55,911 bases of DNA from an uncultured Alphaproteobacteria bacterium (GCA_903831255.1 CAIKWZ010000055.1:1-55911); one strand, 5' to 3'. Shown: positions 16,973-27,662, counted from the stretch's first letter. Made by a program: numbers and translations. The notes: generated from the letters alone by a model not told the origin.

Positions 16973-17986
16973 TCAGCGGGCGGCCTTCGCCCGGAAGGGC
17001 AGCTCAGGCGCAGCCGAAGGAACGGGCTGGGCCGGATCTTCGAGAAACGCCAGCACGTCGCGCCAGACGTTTTCGGCCTGAAGATCATTCATCAGCATAT
17101 GCAGCCCACGGCCGTAATAGGCGGTACGGACGTGATCCGGCAGACGGCTCACGGCGCGACGAACACCCGCCTCGGGGATCACCTCATCGCGCGCTCCATA
17201 GAGCAGCAGCGTCGGAACGGCGGGCGGAAGCCCCTCGATCATCCGATCCGCCTCCTCCATGATGGACACAACCCCATAGACGCTGTCGATCCGGGTGCGC
17301 TTGAGCACAAAAGAATCGTTCCACATCTCGAGGAGCTTCTCGCGATTATCCGTAGGCGTCACGCTGACCCCGCGCGGGGGAACGACGATCCAGTCCGGCC
17401 GGATATGCGCGCTGAGCCAGAGGCTCACCCGATAGAGCCCGGGAAGCGCGCCCCATCCTCTGAGACCGGGACCGGAGAGGACCAGCCGGTCCGCCTGGGG
17501 CGGATTCGACGATGAAAACGCGGTCATGGCGACCGAAGCGCCCATGGATTCGCCGACGACGGCGATCGTAGCCTGAGGATGACGACGACGAGCCGCCTCA
17601 ACGATCGTGCGCAGATCCTTCCGGAGAGTTTCCGGATGAGCCCACACCCCAGGGCGGGGGGACCGTCCAAACCCTCTCTGGTCGTAGGCATAAACCACAA
17701 CGCCCCTGGCCGCCCACCACGGGCCGGCCGCATTAAAGGCGCCGGCGTAATCATTCATCCCATGGACCGCGACGATGACCTTCAGGGCCGCTTCATCTGT
17801 CACGCCGGGCGGACGCCAGAGAGAGAGACCCAGCCTTGCGCCGTCGAAACTCTCGAACCGGTCGGCGTAGAGGCCCGGAGATGGAGCGCTGGCAGGTCGC
17901 AGCGGCCCTTGCCGGACCGGAGCGCATCCGGCGACCAGAACCGAAACACAGATCACAATGAGCCGAACGAGCCCTGGTCCCGACAT
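16973..17986 (-). CDS. Alpha/beta hydrolase lipoprotein (monoacylglycerol lipase type)
   Basis: A 337-residue lipoprotein read from ATG 17986, with lipobox VAGC (Cys 21) in MSGPGLVRLIVICVSVLVAGC. The fold follows with an oxyanion segment AVHGMNDYAGAF, the nucleophile elbow GESMG (Ser at about 147), the acid in YGARDEVIP and the His in GLHMLMND. This is the serine-hydrolase layout of monoacylglycerol lipases and lysophospholipases (Hydrolase_4). The longer frame back to 18124 has an Arg-rich, non-signal N-terminus and is rejected. It is divergent from the peptidase gene at 18139. Confidence 0.85.
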   Translation of the reverse strand: MSGPGLVRLIVICVSVLVAGCAPVRQGPLRPASAPSPGLYADRFESFDGARLGLSLWRPPGVTDEAALKVIVAVHGMNDYAGAFNAAGPWWAARGVVVYAYDQRGFGRSPRPGVWAHPETLRKDLRTIVEAARRRHPQATIAVVGESMGASVAMTAFSSSNPPQADRLVLSGPGLRGWGALPGLYRVSLWLSAHIRPDWIVVPPRGVSVTPTDNREKLLEMWNDSFVLKRTRIDSVYGVVSIMEEADRMIEGLPPAVPTLLLYGARDEVIPEAGVRRAVSRLPDHVRTAYYGRGLHMLMNDLQAENVWRDVLAFLEDPAQPVPSAAPELPFRAKAAR

Positions 17987-18138
17987 CCTTGCCGATCTCC
18001 GCTCACGCCGAACCGTTTTATCATGTCCTGCGCAGGGCGGATGCGTCCAGAGGCGGATGCTCATCCCGAGACGAAAAGCCTTGCCGCAGGGACGCGACCC
18101 GGTAGTCTGCGCCCCTTGTCGCAACCCGGGGAAACATC

Positions 18139-19839
<1,701 letters not shown>

Positions 19840-19861
19840 CATCGCGCGACGCCTGAGCCGA

Positions 19862-21625
19862 TCACATCCGCTCAGGCGTCGAGATGCCGATCAGATCGAG
19901 CGTCCGCTCAAGCTGGTTGAGGGTCGCGAGGGTCAGAGACAGGCGGCCCGCTCGCACGACCTCATCCTTCTCCGCCAGGATCGGAGCGGCTGCGTAAAAG
20001 GCCGAGAAGGCCTGAGCCAGCTGATAGGCGTGATCGCAGAGTATATGGGGCATACGCCGTAACGCGGTCGAGGAGACAGCCTCCGCGAACCCGTCGAGAG
20101 ACAGGGCCAGCGTCCTCTCAGCTTCCAGACGGACATCGACAGGACCCGGTTCAACCCCATCCTCCCGCGCCCGCCGCACAAGCGACTTCATCCGAACCGC
20201 CGCATAGAGAAGGTAAGGCCCCGTCTTCCCCTCGAAGGAAAGGAACCGGTCGAGATCGAAGACGTAATTGGTAGTCCTGACATTCGACAGATCGGCGAAC
20301 TTAATGGCCGCGTCCGCCACGCGATCGGCGATCAGCCCGATCTCGCTCTCCGCCATGCCCTCGCCGATACCGGCCTCCTGAAGACGCACCCGAGCCGCTT
20401 CGCGCGCCTGACGGATCAGGTCATGGAGCTTGAGCACGCCTCCCTCACGCGTCTTGAAGGGCTTGCCGTCCCGCCCGTTCATAGTGCCGAAGCCGATATG
20501 CTCCAGGCGGTCGGCAGGGGTATAGCCAGCGATCTCGCTGGCCCGGAAAACCTGCTCGAAATGAAGCGCCTGTCGCTGGTCGACGACATAAAGGGTCAGA
20601 TCGGGATTGAAGGACCGGCGTCGATCGAGAATGGTTCCGAGATCCGTTGCATGATACCCGACCGCTCCGTCGCGATTGACGAGCAGGAAGGGCGGAACCT
20701 CGCGCGTATCGCTCTCCCGGGCGACACGAACGATCCACGCGCCCTCATCAAGCACCGCAATCTCGCGCCGCTTCAGATCATCTATGAGCTCCGGAATGAA
20801 CGGCTCGGCGTCGGATTCGCCTTTCCACAGATCGAATTTGACCCCGAGGTCTGCGCACTCCCGCTCGAGACCGATCCGCGTGACCTCGCAGAAGTGGCGC
20901 CAGAGCGCGCGATAACCAGGACGACCCGCCTGAAGCTCGGCGGTGGCCGTTCGCGCCGCAGCCCGCCACGTCTCATCTTCCTTCGCGCGCGCCGAAGCCT
21001 GCGGATAAAGCCGCTCGAGATCCTCCATCGTGACAGGACTGACGGACGGATAGGGACCGCTGAAGGCGGCGTCAAAATAGGGCAGATCAGGCTGCTCACG
21101 GGCCGTCTCGATGATCAGGAGTCCCATCTGAAGACCCCAGTCCCCCAGATGAACGTCGCTCACCACCGTCTCGCCCATGAAACGGAACAGACGCTGCAGG
21201 CTGTCGCCGATGATCGTCGACCGCAGATGGCCGATATGCATCGGCTTGGCGACATTCCACCCTCCGAAGTCGATCATCACACGGCGCGGCGTCGCGTGGT
21301 CCGGCGCCCCGGCGCGGGGATCCTCGAGCGTCTCGCTCACGCGCGCATTGAGCGCCCGGGCGCTCAGGCGCACATTGATGAACCCGGGGCCGGCGGTCTC
21401 TGCAGAAGCCACAAGATCGCTCGCCCGGAGGGCTGCGACCACCGCGTCGGCGATCTCGCGGGGATTGCGCCTGGCCGCCTTGGCGGCGGCCATCGCCCCG
21501 TTGCACTGAAAATCCGCAAGGTCGGGGCGATCAGATCGACGCATCGCTCCGAACCCGGGCTCGAGGCCCAGAGCGCCGAACGCGGCGCCTGCGACATCGG
21601 TCAGTTGGCCGGCAAGATCTCTCAT
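19862..21625 (-). CDS. argS: Arginyl-tRNA synthetase
   Basis: A 587-residue class I aminoacyl-tRNA synthetase that charges tRNA-Arg. HIGH is at residues 130-133 (AKPMHIGHLRSTIIGDSLQR), and the KMSKS equivalent is the degenerate GKPFKTREGG typical of ArgRS. The N-terminal Add1 domain and the C-terminal anticodon-binding domain (DALR type, ending LNQLERTLDLIGISTPERM) are both recognisable. It is downstream of a lipoprotein gene on the same strand and converges with the M28 peptidase. The long plus-strand frame opposite it is a shadow. Confidence 0.96.
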   Translation of the reverse strand: MRDLAGQLTDVAGAAFGALGLEPGFGAMRRSDRPDLADFQCNGAMAAAKAARRNPREIADAVVAALRASDLVASAETAGPGFINVRLSARALNARVSETLEDPRAGAPDHATPRRVMIDFGGWNVAKPMHIGHLRSTIIGDSLQRLFRFMGETVVSDVHLGDWGLQMGLLIIETAREQPDLPYFDAAFSGPYPSVSPVTMEDLERLYPQASARAKEDETWRAAARTATAELQAGRPGYRALWRHFCEVTRIGLERECADLGVKFDLWKGESDAEPFIPELIDDLKRREIAVLDEGAWIVRVARESDTREVPPFLLVNRDGAVGYHATDLGTILDRRRSFNPDLTLYVVDQRQALHFEQVFRASEIAGYTPADRLEHIGFGTMNGRDGKPFKTREGGVLKLHDLIRQAREAARVRLQEAGIGEGMAESEIGLIADRVADAAIKFADLSNVRTTNYVFDLDRFLSFEGKTGPYLLYAAVRMKSLVRRAREDGVEPGPVDVRLEAERTLALSLDGFAEAVSSTALRRMPHILCDHAYQLAQAFSAFYAAAPILAEKDEVVRAGRLSLTLATLNQLERTLDLIGISTPERM

Positions 21626-21674
21626 CAGGGATAGTCCCCAGCAGGGCGGCTCATTCAGGCGATTCGGACAGAGA

Positions 21675-22238
21675 CTACTGCACGTTCATCGTGAAGCGCT
21701 TGCCTGAGCGGTTGAAGGCAAGCTGTTCGGGGGTCAGCTCGAAGCCCACCAGCACCTCGAAATTGGTGCCCGAGACCGTCTCCGTGGCCCGGGGGATGAC
21801 GATACCCGAAATCGTCTCGCGATGACGGATCTCGGTCTCGCCTTTCTTCCAGCGCGCTTCGAACGAGAAACGCTCCTTGGCCAGCACCGTGCGGTCGCGA
21901 CGCGTGACCGTCACGAAGTAGTCATAGGTCCGGCGATCGCCCTCCGCCGCGGGCCCGCGGCCAAGCGCGAAATCAACCTCAAGCTCCATCGTGATCGGAT
22001 TGGGACCGACATAGCGGCAGAACCCCTGCACGCCTTCGACGATGCCCGTGAACCCGACCGTCTCATGCCGCTCGGCGCCATTGACCTCAACCAGCCTGGA
22101 AGCGTCATAAAGCGCCGCCGCCACCGGACAGGGACCGACATTCGGCCTCGAATCAAGTTGGTCGCCGAGCTGACAGGACGCGAGCCCCATCGCCAGACCG
22201 GCTCCTGCGGTCAATCTCGCCAGAAGATTGAGTGTCAC
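21675..22238 (-). CDS. Hypothetical lipoprotein
   Basis: A 187-residue lipoprotein starting at GTG 22238 (GAGAGGACA upstream); the longer frame to 22496 overlaps ispH on the other strand and is Arg-rich, so it is rejected. The lipobox is LASC with Cys at residue 22. The body is mainly beta strand (GRGPAAEGDRRTYDYFVTVTRRDRTVLAKERFSFEARWKKGETE), with no enzyme motif. It lies between argS and the divergent ispH. A cell-envelope role is inferred only from the anchor; the family is not recognised. Confidence 0.7.
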   Translation of the reverse strand: MTLNLLARLTAGAGLAMGLASCQLGDQLDSRPNVGPCPVAAALYDASRLVEVNGAERHETVGFTGIVEGVQGFCRYVGPNPITMELEVDFALGRGPAAEGDRRTYDYFVTVTRRDRTVLAKERFSFEARWKKGETEIRHRETISGIVIPRATETVSGTNFEVLVGFELTPEQLAFNRSGKRFTMNVQ

Positions 22239-22386
22239 GCGCTTGTCCTCTCGCCTCAGGCGCGGTCCGGACTTTCGCCCGGGCCGTGCGATCTGATAGA
22301 GTGCCCTGATAGCCCCGAAACGCCGACCGGCGCAACGGCGCCGCCCAGCAGAGCCCTCTCCTCCCGACCTCAGGACCCCTCCCCCC

Positions 22387-23346
22387 TTGACCGATCCCTC
22401 AGCGTCGCGCCCTCTCACCATCCTTCTGGCGGCCCCGCGGGGGTTCTGCGCCGGCGTAGACCGGGCGATCCAGATCGTTGAACAGGCGCTCCTCAAATGG
22501 GGCAGGCCCGTCTATGTGCGCCACGAGATCGTCCACAACGCCCATGTGGTGAAGCGGCTGGAGGATATGGGCGCGGTTTTTGTGGAGGAGCTCGAAGACT
22601 GTCCGGAGGATCGCCCGGTGATCTTCTCAGCCCATGGGGTCCCCCGGTCCGTGCCTGCGGAAGCCCGCCGGCGCAACATGATCTTCGTCGACGCCACCTG
22701 CCCGCTGGTCTCCAAAGTCCACATGGAAGCCCAGCGGCACGCAAGAAACGGTCTTCACACACTTCTGATCGGCCATGACGGCCATCCCGAAGTGGTTGGC
22801 ACGATGGGACAGACCGAGCCGGGGTCCATGACCCTGATCGAGACGGTCGCAGACGCCGAAGCCTTCGTTCCGGAGGATCCGACAAGGCTCGCTTACGTCA
22901 CCCAGACCACCCTTTCGGTCGACGACACCGCCGGCATCGTGGCGGCGCTCCGGCGGCGCTTTCCGAACCTCGCCGAACCCCGAAAGGACGATATCTGCTA
23001 CGCGACGACCAATCGCCAGGAAGCCGTCCGGGCGTTCGCCGCTCGCTCGGACCTCGTCCTCGTCATCGGGGCGGCGAACTCCTCGAATTCTGTTCGCCTG
23101 GTCGAAGTCGCCGAGCGTGCGGGAAGCCCTTCGGCGCGCCTGATCGCTTCGGCCGAAGACATAGACTGGTCGTGGCTCGAAGGAGTGAGCGTCCTTGGCC
23201 TGACCGCAGGCGCATCCGCGCCCGAAAGCCTCGTTCAGGGAGTGATCTCCGCATGCCGGACCCGCTTTGCGGTGTCGGTGGAGGATGTCGTCACCGCCCG
23301 GGAGGATGTGGTGTTCCGCACCCCGCGCATTCTCGAGACCCCATGA
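22387..23346 (+). CDS. ispH: 4-hydroxy-3-methylbut-2-enyl diphosphate reductase
   Basis: A 319-residue iron-sulfur enzyme for the last step of the MEP isoprenoid pathway, converting HMBPP to IPP and DMAPP. The three cluster cysteines are in GFCAGVDRA (Cys 21), [12 protein letters not shown] and [27 protein letters not shown] and IGAANSSNS are intact family motifs. The start is TTG 22387, where the protein begins [21 protein letters not shown]; no closer ATG fits. It leads into thrB, 113 bases downstream, an order common in alphaproteobacteria. Confidence 0.96.
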   Translation: MTDPSASRPLTILLAAPRGFCAGVDRAIQIVEQALLKWGRPVYVRHEIVHNAHVVKRLEDMGAVFVEELEDCPEDRPVIFSAHGVPRSVPAEARRRNMIFVDATCPLVSKVHMEAQRHARNGLHTLLIGHDGHPEVVGTMGQTEPGSMTLIETVADAEAFVPEDPTRLAYVTQTTLSVDDTAGIVAALRRRFPNLAEPRKDDICYATTNRQEAVRAFAARSDLVLVIGAANSSNSVRLVEVAERAGSPSARLIASAEDIDWSWLEGVSVLGLTAGASAPESLVQGVISACRTRFAVSVEDVVTAREDVVFRTPRILETP

Positions 23347-23459
23347 GCGCCTTGCCTTCAGCCGTCCCTCGCTCCTGAGCGGGGAAGATGCGGCCTCGGG
23401 GCGGAGCTCGTCGCCCCTCCCGCCTTGCGCCGGCGATGACGAGGCCCTAACCCTTCCCC

Positions 23460-24428
23460 ATGGCCGTCTACACCGACATCGATGATGCAACCCTCGCTGA
23501 GGCCCTTGAGGCCTACGACCTTGGCCGGCCCGTGGCGTTCAAGGGTATCGCCGAGGGCGTCGAAAACTCCAACTTCATGCTCGAGACCGAAACGGGCCGT
23601 TTCATTCTCACCCTCTTCGAGAAGCGTGTCCGTCGGGAGGACCTTCCCTTCTTCATGGGGATGATGGGCCATCTTGCGCACAAGGGATTTCCCGCGCCGC
23701 GACCCGTCGCGGCGCGTGACGGCGAGGTCATCCGAACCATCGCAGGCCGGCCGGCGGTTATCTGCACCTTTCTGAACGGCATGAGCCCCAGAAGGCCTGA
23801 CGTCGCCCAGTGCCGCATTCTGGGCGCAGGTCTCGCGCGGTTTCACGCAGCCCTTTCGGATTTCGAGGGCGTGCGGACCAATAACCTCTCCCTGTCGGCC
23901 TGGCCGACCCTGTTCGCCGGCAGGTCCGGAGAGGCCGACCGCCTCTCCAAAGGTCTCGCCGATCATATCTCTTCCGATCTCAGGGCGCTGCAGGACGCAT
24001 GGCCGGCGGACCTTCCACGGGGGGCGATCCACGCCGACCTTTTCCCGGACAACGCCTTCTTTCTCGGCGGCGAACTTTCGGGGGTCATAGACTTCTATTT
24101 CGCCTGCACGGACTTCCTCGCCTACGACATCGCCGTCTGCCTGAACGCCTGGGCCTTCGAACCCCGGGGGGAGTACAACATCACCCGCGGACGCGCCCTT
24201 CTGGCCGGCTATGAAAGTCTTCGTCCGCTCACCCCCGCCGAACGGATCGCTCTGCCCGTGCTCGCCAGGGGCGCAGCCCTTCGATTCTTTCTGACCCGCC
24301 TTGTCGACTGGGCCGAGACGCCCGCTGACGCATTGGTCAGGCCGCACAACCCGATGGACTACGCGGAACGGCTCGGCTTTCATCGCCAGGCCGAAGGTCC
24401 CGCAGATTATGGTCTCAACATCTCCTGA
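23460..24428 (+). CDS. thrB: Homoserine kinase (APH-fold, ThrB type II)
   Basis: A 322-residue kinase that phosphorylates homoserine for threonine synthesis. It belongs to the aminoglycoside-phosphotransferase fold used for ThrB in alphaproteobacteria: VENSNFMLET and ILTLFEKR (ATP site), the catalytic loop HADLFPDNAFF at about residue 195 and the metal-binding VIDFYFA shortly after. The C-terminus FLTRLVDWAETP and the tail GADYGLNIS-like end also fit. Downstream, in many relatives, rnhA follows directly; here about 3.5 kb of accessory DNA intervenes. Confidence 0.93.
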   Translation: MAVYTDIDDATLAEALEAYDLGRPVAFKGIAEGVENSNFMLETETGRFILTLFEKRVRREDLPFFMGMMGHLAHKGFPAPRPVAARDGEVIRTIAGRPAVICTFLNGMSPRRPDVAQCRILGAGLARFHAALSDFEGVRTNNLSLSAWPTLFAGRSGEADRLSKGLADHISSDLRALQDAWPADLPRGAIHADLFPDNAFFLGGELSGVIDFYFACTDFLAYDIAVCLNAWAFEPRGEYNITRGRALLAGYESLRPLTPAERIALPVLARGAALRFFLTRLVDWAETPADALVRPHNPMDYAERLGFHRQAEGPADYGLNIS

Positions 24429-24435
24429 CCGCCTG

Positions 24436-24464
24436 TCCTCTTCTTGAATTCCCCAAAAAGGCGC
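24436..24464 (+). repeat. Left-end repeat, copy 1
   Basis: Twenty-nine bases that match 26282-26310 at 24 of 29 positions by hand alignment (TCCTCTTCTkGAAyTCCCC core). It begins seven bases after the thrB stop. Confidence 0.6.
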
Positions 24465-24552
24465 ATCGCTGATTTTGCAGCGTTTTTGCGTCAGGAAACT
24501 CGCACCTTCTGTACCAGAAATGGCAGGCCGCTTCTGTACTCAGCAGGGCTGC
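24465..24552. other. Spacer at the left of unit 1
   Basis: Sequence of lower GC with two CTTCTGTAC words (24507-24515 and 24531-24539), a word also found inverted in the 138-bp repeat. No gene is supported. It lies between the end repeat and the frame-broken small ORF. Confidence 0.3.
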
Positions 24553-24823
24553 TCAGCTCGGGCGCTTTCGCTTCGATTTGCGCGGCAACGGATCATACCA
24601 ATCCTCGCGGTTCATGTCCCAAATCGCCCAGTCCCAGCCGGTATCGAAGTTCGATCGATTGACGCCGAGATTTTCCTTCGCCCACGCGAAGAGCTCAACC
24701 TTCGTTGCGGGGCTTGGGCGCGCCAGAAAGCATCAGCGTCTTCAGCCAATCCCTGCACCGCGCCGCACGCTCCACCGCAGCGGCCGCGGAGACTTTTCGC
24801 ATATCCTCTTCGTCAGCCCTCAT
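24553..24823 (-). pseudogene. Small ORF coupled to the first ATPase, broken by a frameshift
   Basis: An ATG at 24823 overlaps the stop of the first ATPase as ATGA. The frame reads MRADEEDMRKVSAAAAVERA, then CRDWLKTLMLSGAPKPRNEG and stops at 24695. A shift of one base near GAAGGTT restores a coherent second half, VELFAWAKENLGVNRSNFDT then GWDWAIWDMNREDWYDPLP, ending in a basic tail KRKRPS at 24553. That second half looks like a real, well-formed protein end (Trp-rich GWDWAI..DWYDP), so either the gene is broken by one extra G or the sequence has an error. The joined product would have about 89 residues. The family is not recognised. Confidence 0.5.
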
Positions 24824-26007
24824 CCACGCGCTCTCTCGGACAGAATTGTCGCGAGTTCTCGCAAACCTATCGCTTCAACGCCATTGCCCTTGGCGTATCG
24901 TTCGTGTCCGCCGTACACGATGTAGGCGCGCGATGGCTGCACGTCCTCCATCGCCGCGTGGAAACCCTTCTCGATCTTTGGCGCGCTTGATCGCTTGATT
25001 TCGATTGCCCAGCGCTCGCCGCCGGGCATGTCCAGTACGAGATCTAGTTCGGCGCCGGCGGACGTCCTGTAGAAGCTCGCATCCGTGCGCGGCGGCGCGA
25101 CGCTGATGAGCGTTTCGATCACATGTCCTTCCCAGCTTCCGCCAGCGACTGGGTGACCGAGGACGTCATCAAGAGTGTCGAGGCGCAGCAGCGAATGGAC
25201 CAAACCGCTATCGCGAACATAGGTCTTCGGCGACTTGGTGAGCCGCTTGCCTACGTTGGCGTGCAGCGGCTGCAACCGGCGCACCATCAGCAGGTCGACC
25301 ATAAGGTCGAGATACTTCGCGACTGTCTTGCCATCGACGGCAAGCGCGCGGGCGAGCTCCGCAGCGTTCAACAGGGCGCCCTGACGATGAGCGAGCATGG
25401 TCCAGAAGCGGCGCAGGGTCGTTGCTGGAATGCGCGGACCGAGTTGAGGAATGTCTCGCTCCAGATAGGTAGTGATGAAGGCTTCACGCCAACTGGCGCT
25501 CGCTTCGTCGGACTTGGCCAGGAAGCTGCGCGGAAAACCTCCACGCACCCAGAGCGTTTCAGCCTGAGCGGACGAGACTTCCGTTATGTCGACTGGCCCG
25601 AGCTCTAGATAGGCGATGCGTCCTGCGAGGCTTTCGCTGGACTGCTTCAGGAGTTCGATCGACGCCGAGCCCAACAGCAGGAATTGTCCCGTTTCCCGCC
25701 CGGCGCGAATGTTCTCGTCGATGATGCCCCTCAGCACCTGGAACAGCCCCGGCGCGCACTGCACCTCGTCGATTACGACAAGCCGATCGGCGCGCGCTCT
25801 CAAATAAGCGCCGGCGTCTTCAAGTTTCGCCTGATCGGCCGGATTTTCGAGATCAAGGTAGTCAGGCCGCCTCGTCCCGCCACTCACATCTCGGGCGATG
25901 GTTTGCGCCAGGGTGGACTTGCCCACTTGGCGCGGCCCAAGGAGCCCGACGGCCGGGAACTCGGCGAGGCGTTGTAGGATCAGCGGCGAAAGACGACGTG
26001 GAATCAT
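24820..26007 (-). CDS. AAA_14 / DUF4143 ATPase, first copy
   Basis: A 395-residue P-loop ATPase: Walker A GPRQVGKST at residues 24-32, Walker B LVVIDEVQ at about 76-83, then the GSASIELLK sensor region and the DUF4143 half with RRLQPLHANVGKRLTKSPKTYVRDSGL. The C-terminus carries GAELDLVLD followed by WAIEIKRS, the D...E-x-K spacing of a PD-(D/E)XK nuclease-like core. These proteins are widespread, patchily distributed and of unknown function. It differs clearly from the second copy at 26433-27653. It has lower GC than its surroundings and is on the opposite strand to thrB and rnhA. ATG 26007 sits just downstream of a dyad. Confidence 0.88.
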   Translation of the reverse strand: MIPRRLSPLILQRLAEFPAVGLLGPRQVGKSTLAQTIARDVSGGTRRPDYLDLENPADQAKLEDAGAYLRARADRLVVIDEVQCAPGLFQVLRGIIDENIRAGRETGQFLLLGSASIELLKQSSESLAGRIAYLELGPVDITEVSSAQAETLWVRGGFPRSFLAKSDEASASWREAFITTYLERDIPQLGPRIPATTLRRFWTMLAHRQGALLNAAELARALAVDGKTVAKYLDLMVDLLMVRRLQPLHANVGKRLTKSPKTYVRDSGLVHSLLRLDTLDDVLGHPVAGGSWEGHVIETLISVAPPRTDASFYRTSAGAELDLVLDMPGGERWAIEIKRSSAPKIEKGFHAAMEDVQPSRAYIVYGGHERYAKGNGVEAIGLRELATILSERARG

Positions 26008-26012
26008 CCATG

Positions 26013-26039
26013 CAATTATGGACTATTGATCCACGATTG
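26013..26039. promoter_or_regulatory. 27-base dyad at the start of the first ATPase
   Basis: Symmetric blocks CAAT (26013-26016), TGGA (26019-26022), TCCA (26030-26033) and ATTG (26036-26039) are centred on 26026, only six bases upstream of the minus-strand ATG. A repressor bound here would block the transcription start or leader, as in autoregulated genes. No similar site lies at the second ATPase. Confidence 0.45.
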
Positions 26040-26147
26040 CAAGGATGCCACGGCGCGAAATCAGCGTCCAAGCCGGAATGACACGGCGTCCATTTCGGCA
26101 TGACGCCAGCGATTGTTGTGCCCAAATTCACTTCGAGTCGCGTTTGG

Positions 26148-26285
26148 GACTCGAACTTTCCTGCACCTAAAATTTGATTAACTTTCGTTAATCTTGGTAC
26201 AGAAGTTGGGTACCGACACGACCCTTTTCCCGGCGCCCGTTTCCTTCAGTATCAAGCACTTAAAGGCGACCAATCCTGGTTTCCT
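26148..26285. repeat. 138-bp cassette-end repeat, copy A
   Basis: Matches 27778-27915 without gaps at 119 of 138 positions by hand count. Fully conserved blocks include GGGTACCGACACGACCC, ACTTAAAGGC and CCAATCCTGGTTTCCT. It contains the inverted repeat GATTAACTTTCGTTAATC (26176-26193). Its left edge, GACTCGAA (26148-26155), pairs with TTCGAGTC at 26132-26139. It lies about 140 bases upstream of the first ATPase. Confidence 0.85.
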
Positions 26286-26310
26286 CTTCTGGAACTCCCC
26301 AAGAACGTGC
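26282..26310 (+). repeat. Left-end repeat, copy 2
   Basis: Matches 24436-24464 at 24 of 29 bases and is continuous with the end of repeat copy A, so it marks the junction between the two units. Confidence 0.6.
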
Positions 26311-26432
26311 GCCGAAGTTGGCCGTACGCCAAGTGGCGGCCGAGACAACTATCCCAATGGGGCAATCCAGGCGCTCAACTTGTCCTGGATGGCCGAAACC
26401 TTCCCGATCGGTAAATCATGCCGCCTGGGGGG

Positions 26433-27653
26433 TCACGCCCACAATGATGCAATGGGGATCGCCCAGAGTCTGTCGGCGTACTGCAATCGATGTCTGCCAT
26501 CGTACAGAACCACCCCCAACGCAAACTTGTCCCTGAGAGCGCTGGAGAGTTTGCGCATAGGAGCAAAGGCTTCCGGCCTCACCGTTGAGCCGGACTTCAC
26601 CTCAATGGCGACAACCTTGCGACCCCAGTTCTCAAGAATGAAATCGATCTCTGCACCGTCATGGTCACGATAGTGGTGAATGCTGATCCTCTCGCCACTC
26701 CAGGTCGCCTGTTTCGACAGTTCGGAAAAAACGAATGTCTCGACAATTGGCCCAAGACTCACACGATCGGGACCAAGAGCCTCAGGATTGAGCTTCCGCA
26801 TCGCAGCAGCGAGACCGGCGTCAAAGAAGTGTAGCTTGGGCGCCCTGACGAGCCGCTTCAGTTCATTGCGAAACCAAGGGCGGACTCGGCGCACTAGAAA
26901 CATCTGTTCCAAAACGCCAACATGCCGGTCGACGGTCTTTCGGTCCATGCCGAGTTGCGCGCCAAGCTGCGTAAGGTTGACCATCTCGCTGCAATGCTGT
27001 GCGAGGAGCTCCACAAGCCGAGGCATGTCGCGCCGTCGGTCCAGGTTGGCGATGTCGGCGACGTCCTGCTCGATAAGCGCGGCCGCGTAGGCCTCGAACC
27101 AATCTAGGCGGCGCCCTCGACTGGTTCTCGCAACGGCCTCTGGAAACCCTCCCATCGCCACTATTCGCTGCAACTCGGTAGGTTCGAGTGCGCCGCCCTC
27201 CGGCGCCCTTCCCTCGAACACATCGGCGATGAAGCTCGATCGCCGGCCGCTGATTTCGTCGCGCGACAGCGGAAGCAACTCAAAAACCTGGATCCGTCCC
27301 GCCAGTGAGTCCTGGATCGTGGGAAGCGTACGGATATCGGCGGAGCCCGTAATGAGAAACCGACCGGGCGTCGGGTCCTCGTCCACTGCCAGCTTTATCG
27401 CCAGCATCAATTCCGGAACGCGCTGAATCTCGTCGATCACAGTCAATCCGCGCGTGCGCCTTACAAATCCTGTCGGATCGTCCGCGGCGGCCTTGAGGTT
27501 CACGGCTTCGTCGAGGCTGAGATAGGTCGCGGACTTCCCGGCGATCGACCGCGCCAAGGTCGACTTGCCGGACTGACGAGGTCCCGCGATCGCGACCACC
27601 CTTGTGTCCCTCAGGGCGTCTCGAATGGAGGCTTCGATAAATCTTGGAAACAT
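26433..27653 (-). CDS. AAA_14 / DUF4143 ATPase, second copy
   Basis: A 406-residue P-loop ATPase with Walker A GPRQSGKST (residues 24-32), Walker B LTVIDEIQ and a sensor GSADIRTLP, followed by a DUF4143 half with LFLVRRVRPWFRNELKRLVRAPKLHFFDAGL-type sequence broken into LVRRVRPW and KLHFFDAGL segments. The C-terminal GAEIDFI then AIEVKSG is the same nuclease-like core as in copy one. The two proteins align only over motifs, so they belong to different branches of the family. ATG 27653 is chosen since the frame to 27830 would translate the 138-bp repeat. Three 22-bp iterons lie immediately upstream. Confidence 0.88.
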   Translation of the reverse strand: MFPRFIEASIRDALRDTRVVAIAGPRQSGKSTLARSIAGKSATYLSLDEAVNLKAAADDPTGFVRRTRGLTVIDEIQRVPELMLAIKLAVDEDPTPGRFLITGSADIRTLPTIQDSLAGRIQVFELLPLSRDEISGRRSSFIADVFEGRAPEGGALEPTELQRIVAMGGFPEAVARTSRGRRLDWFEAYAAALIEQDVADIANLDRRRDMPRLVELLAQHCSEMVNLTQLGAQLGMDRKTVDRHVGVLEQMFLVRRVRPWFRNELKRLVRAPKLHFFDAGLAAAMRKLNPEALGPDRVSLGPIVETFVFSELSKQATWSGERISIHHYRDHDGAEIDFILENWGRKVVAIEVKSGSTVRPEAFAPMRKLSSALRDKFALGVVLYDGRHRLQYADRLWAIPIASLWA

Positions 27654-27662
27654 GGCAGGTCC

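Larger units (their letters stand above)
24436..26285. mobile_element. Cassette-like unit 1 (carries first DUF4143 ATPase)
   Basis: This 1.85-kb unit starts with TCCT plus a 25-base end sequence at 24440-24464 that matches 26286-26310, and it finishes with a 138-bp sequence (26148-26285) that matches 27778-27915. Between these lie a minus-strand AAA_14/DUF4143 ATPase and a coupled small ORF. The unit sits directly after thrB. TCCT is present at both edges. No transposase or integrase is encoded, so if it moves it needs help from elsewhere. The call rests on shared ends between two units whose genes differ. Confidence 0.45.

Noticed and set aside
20423-21634. A 403-residue plus-strand frame opposite argS
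   Set aside because: argS is unambiguous on the other strand; the frame has shadow-type composition.
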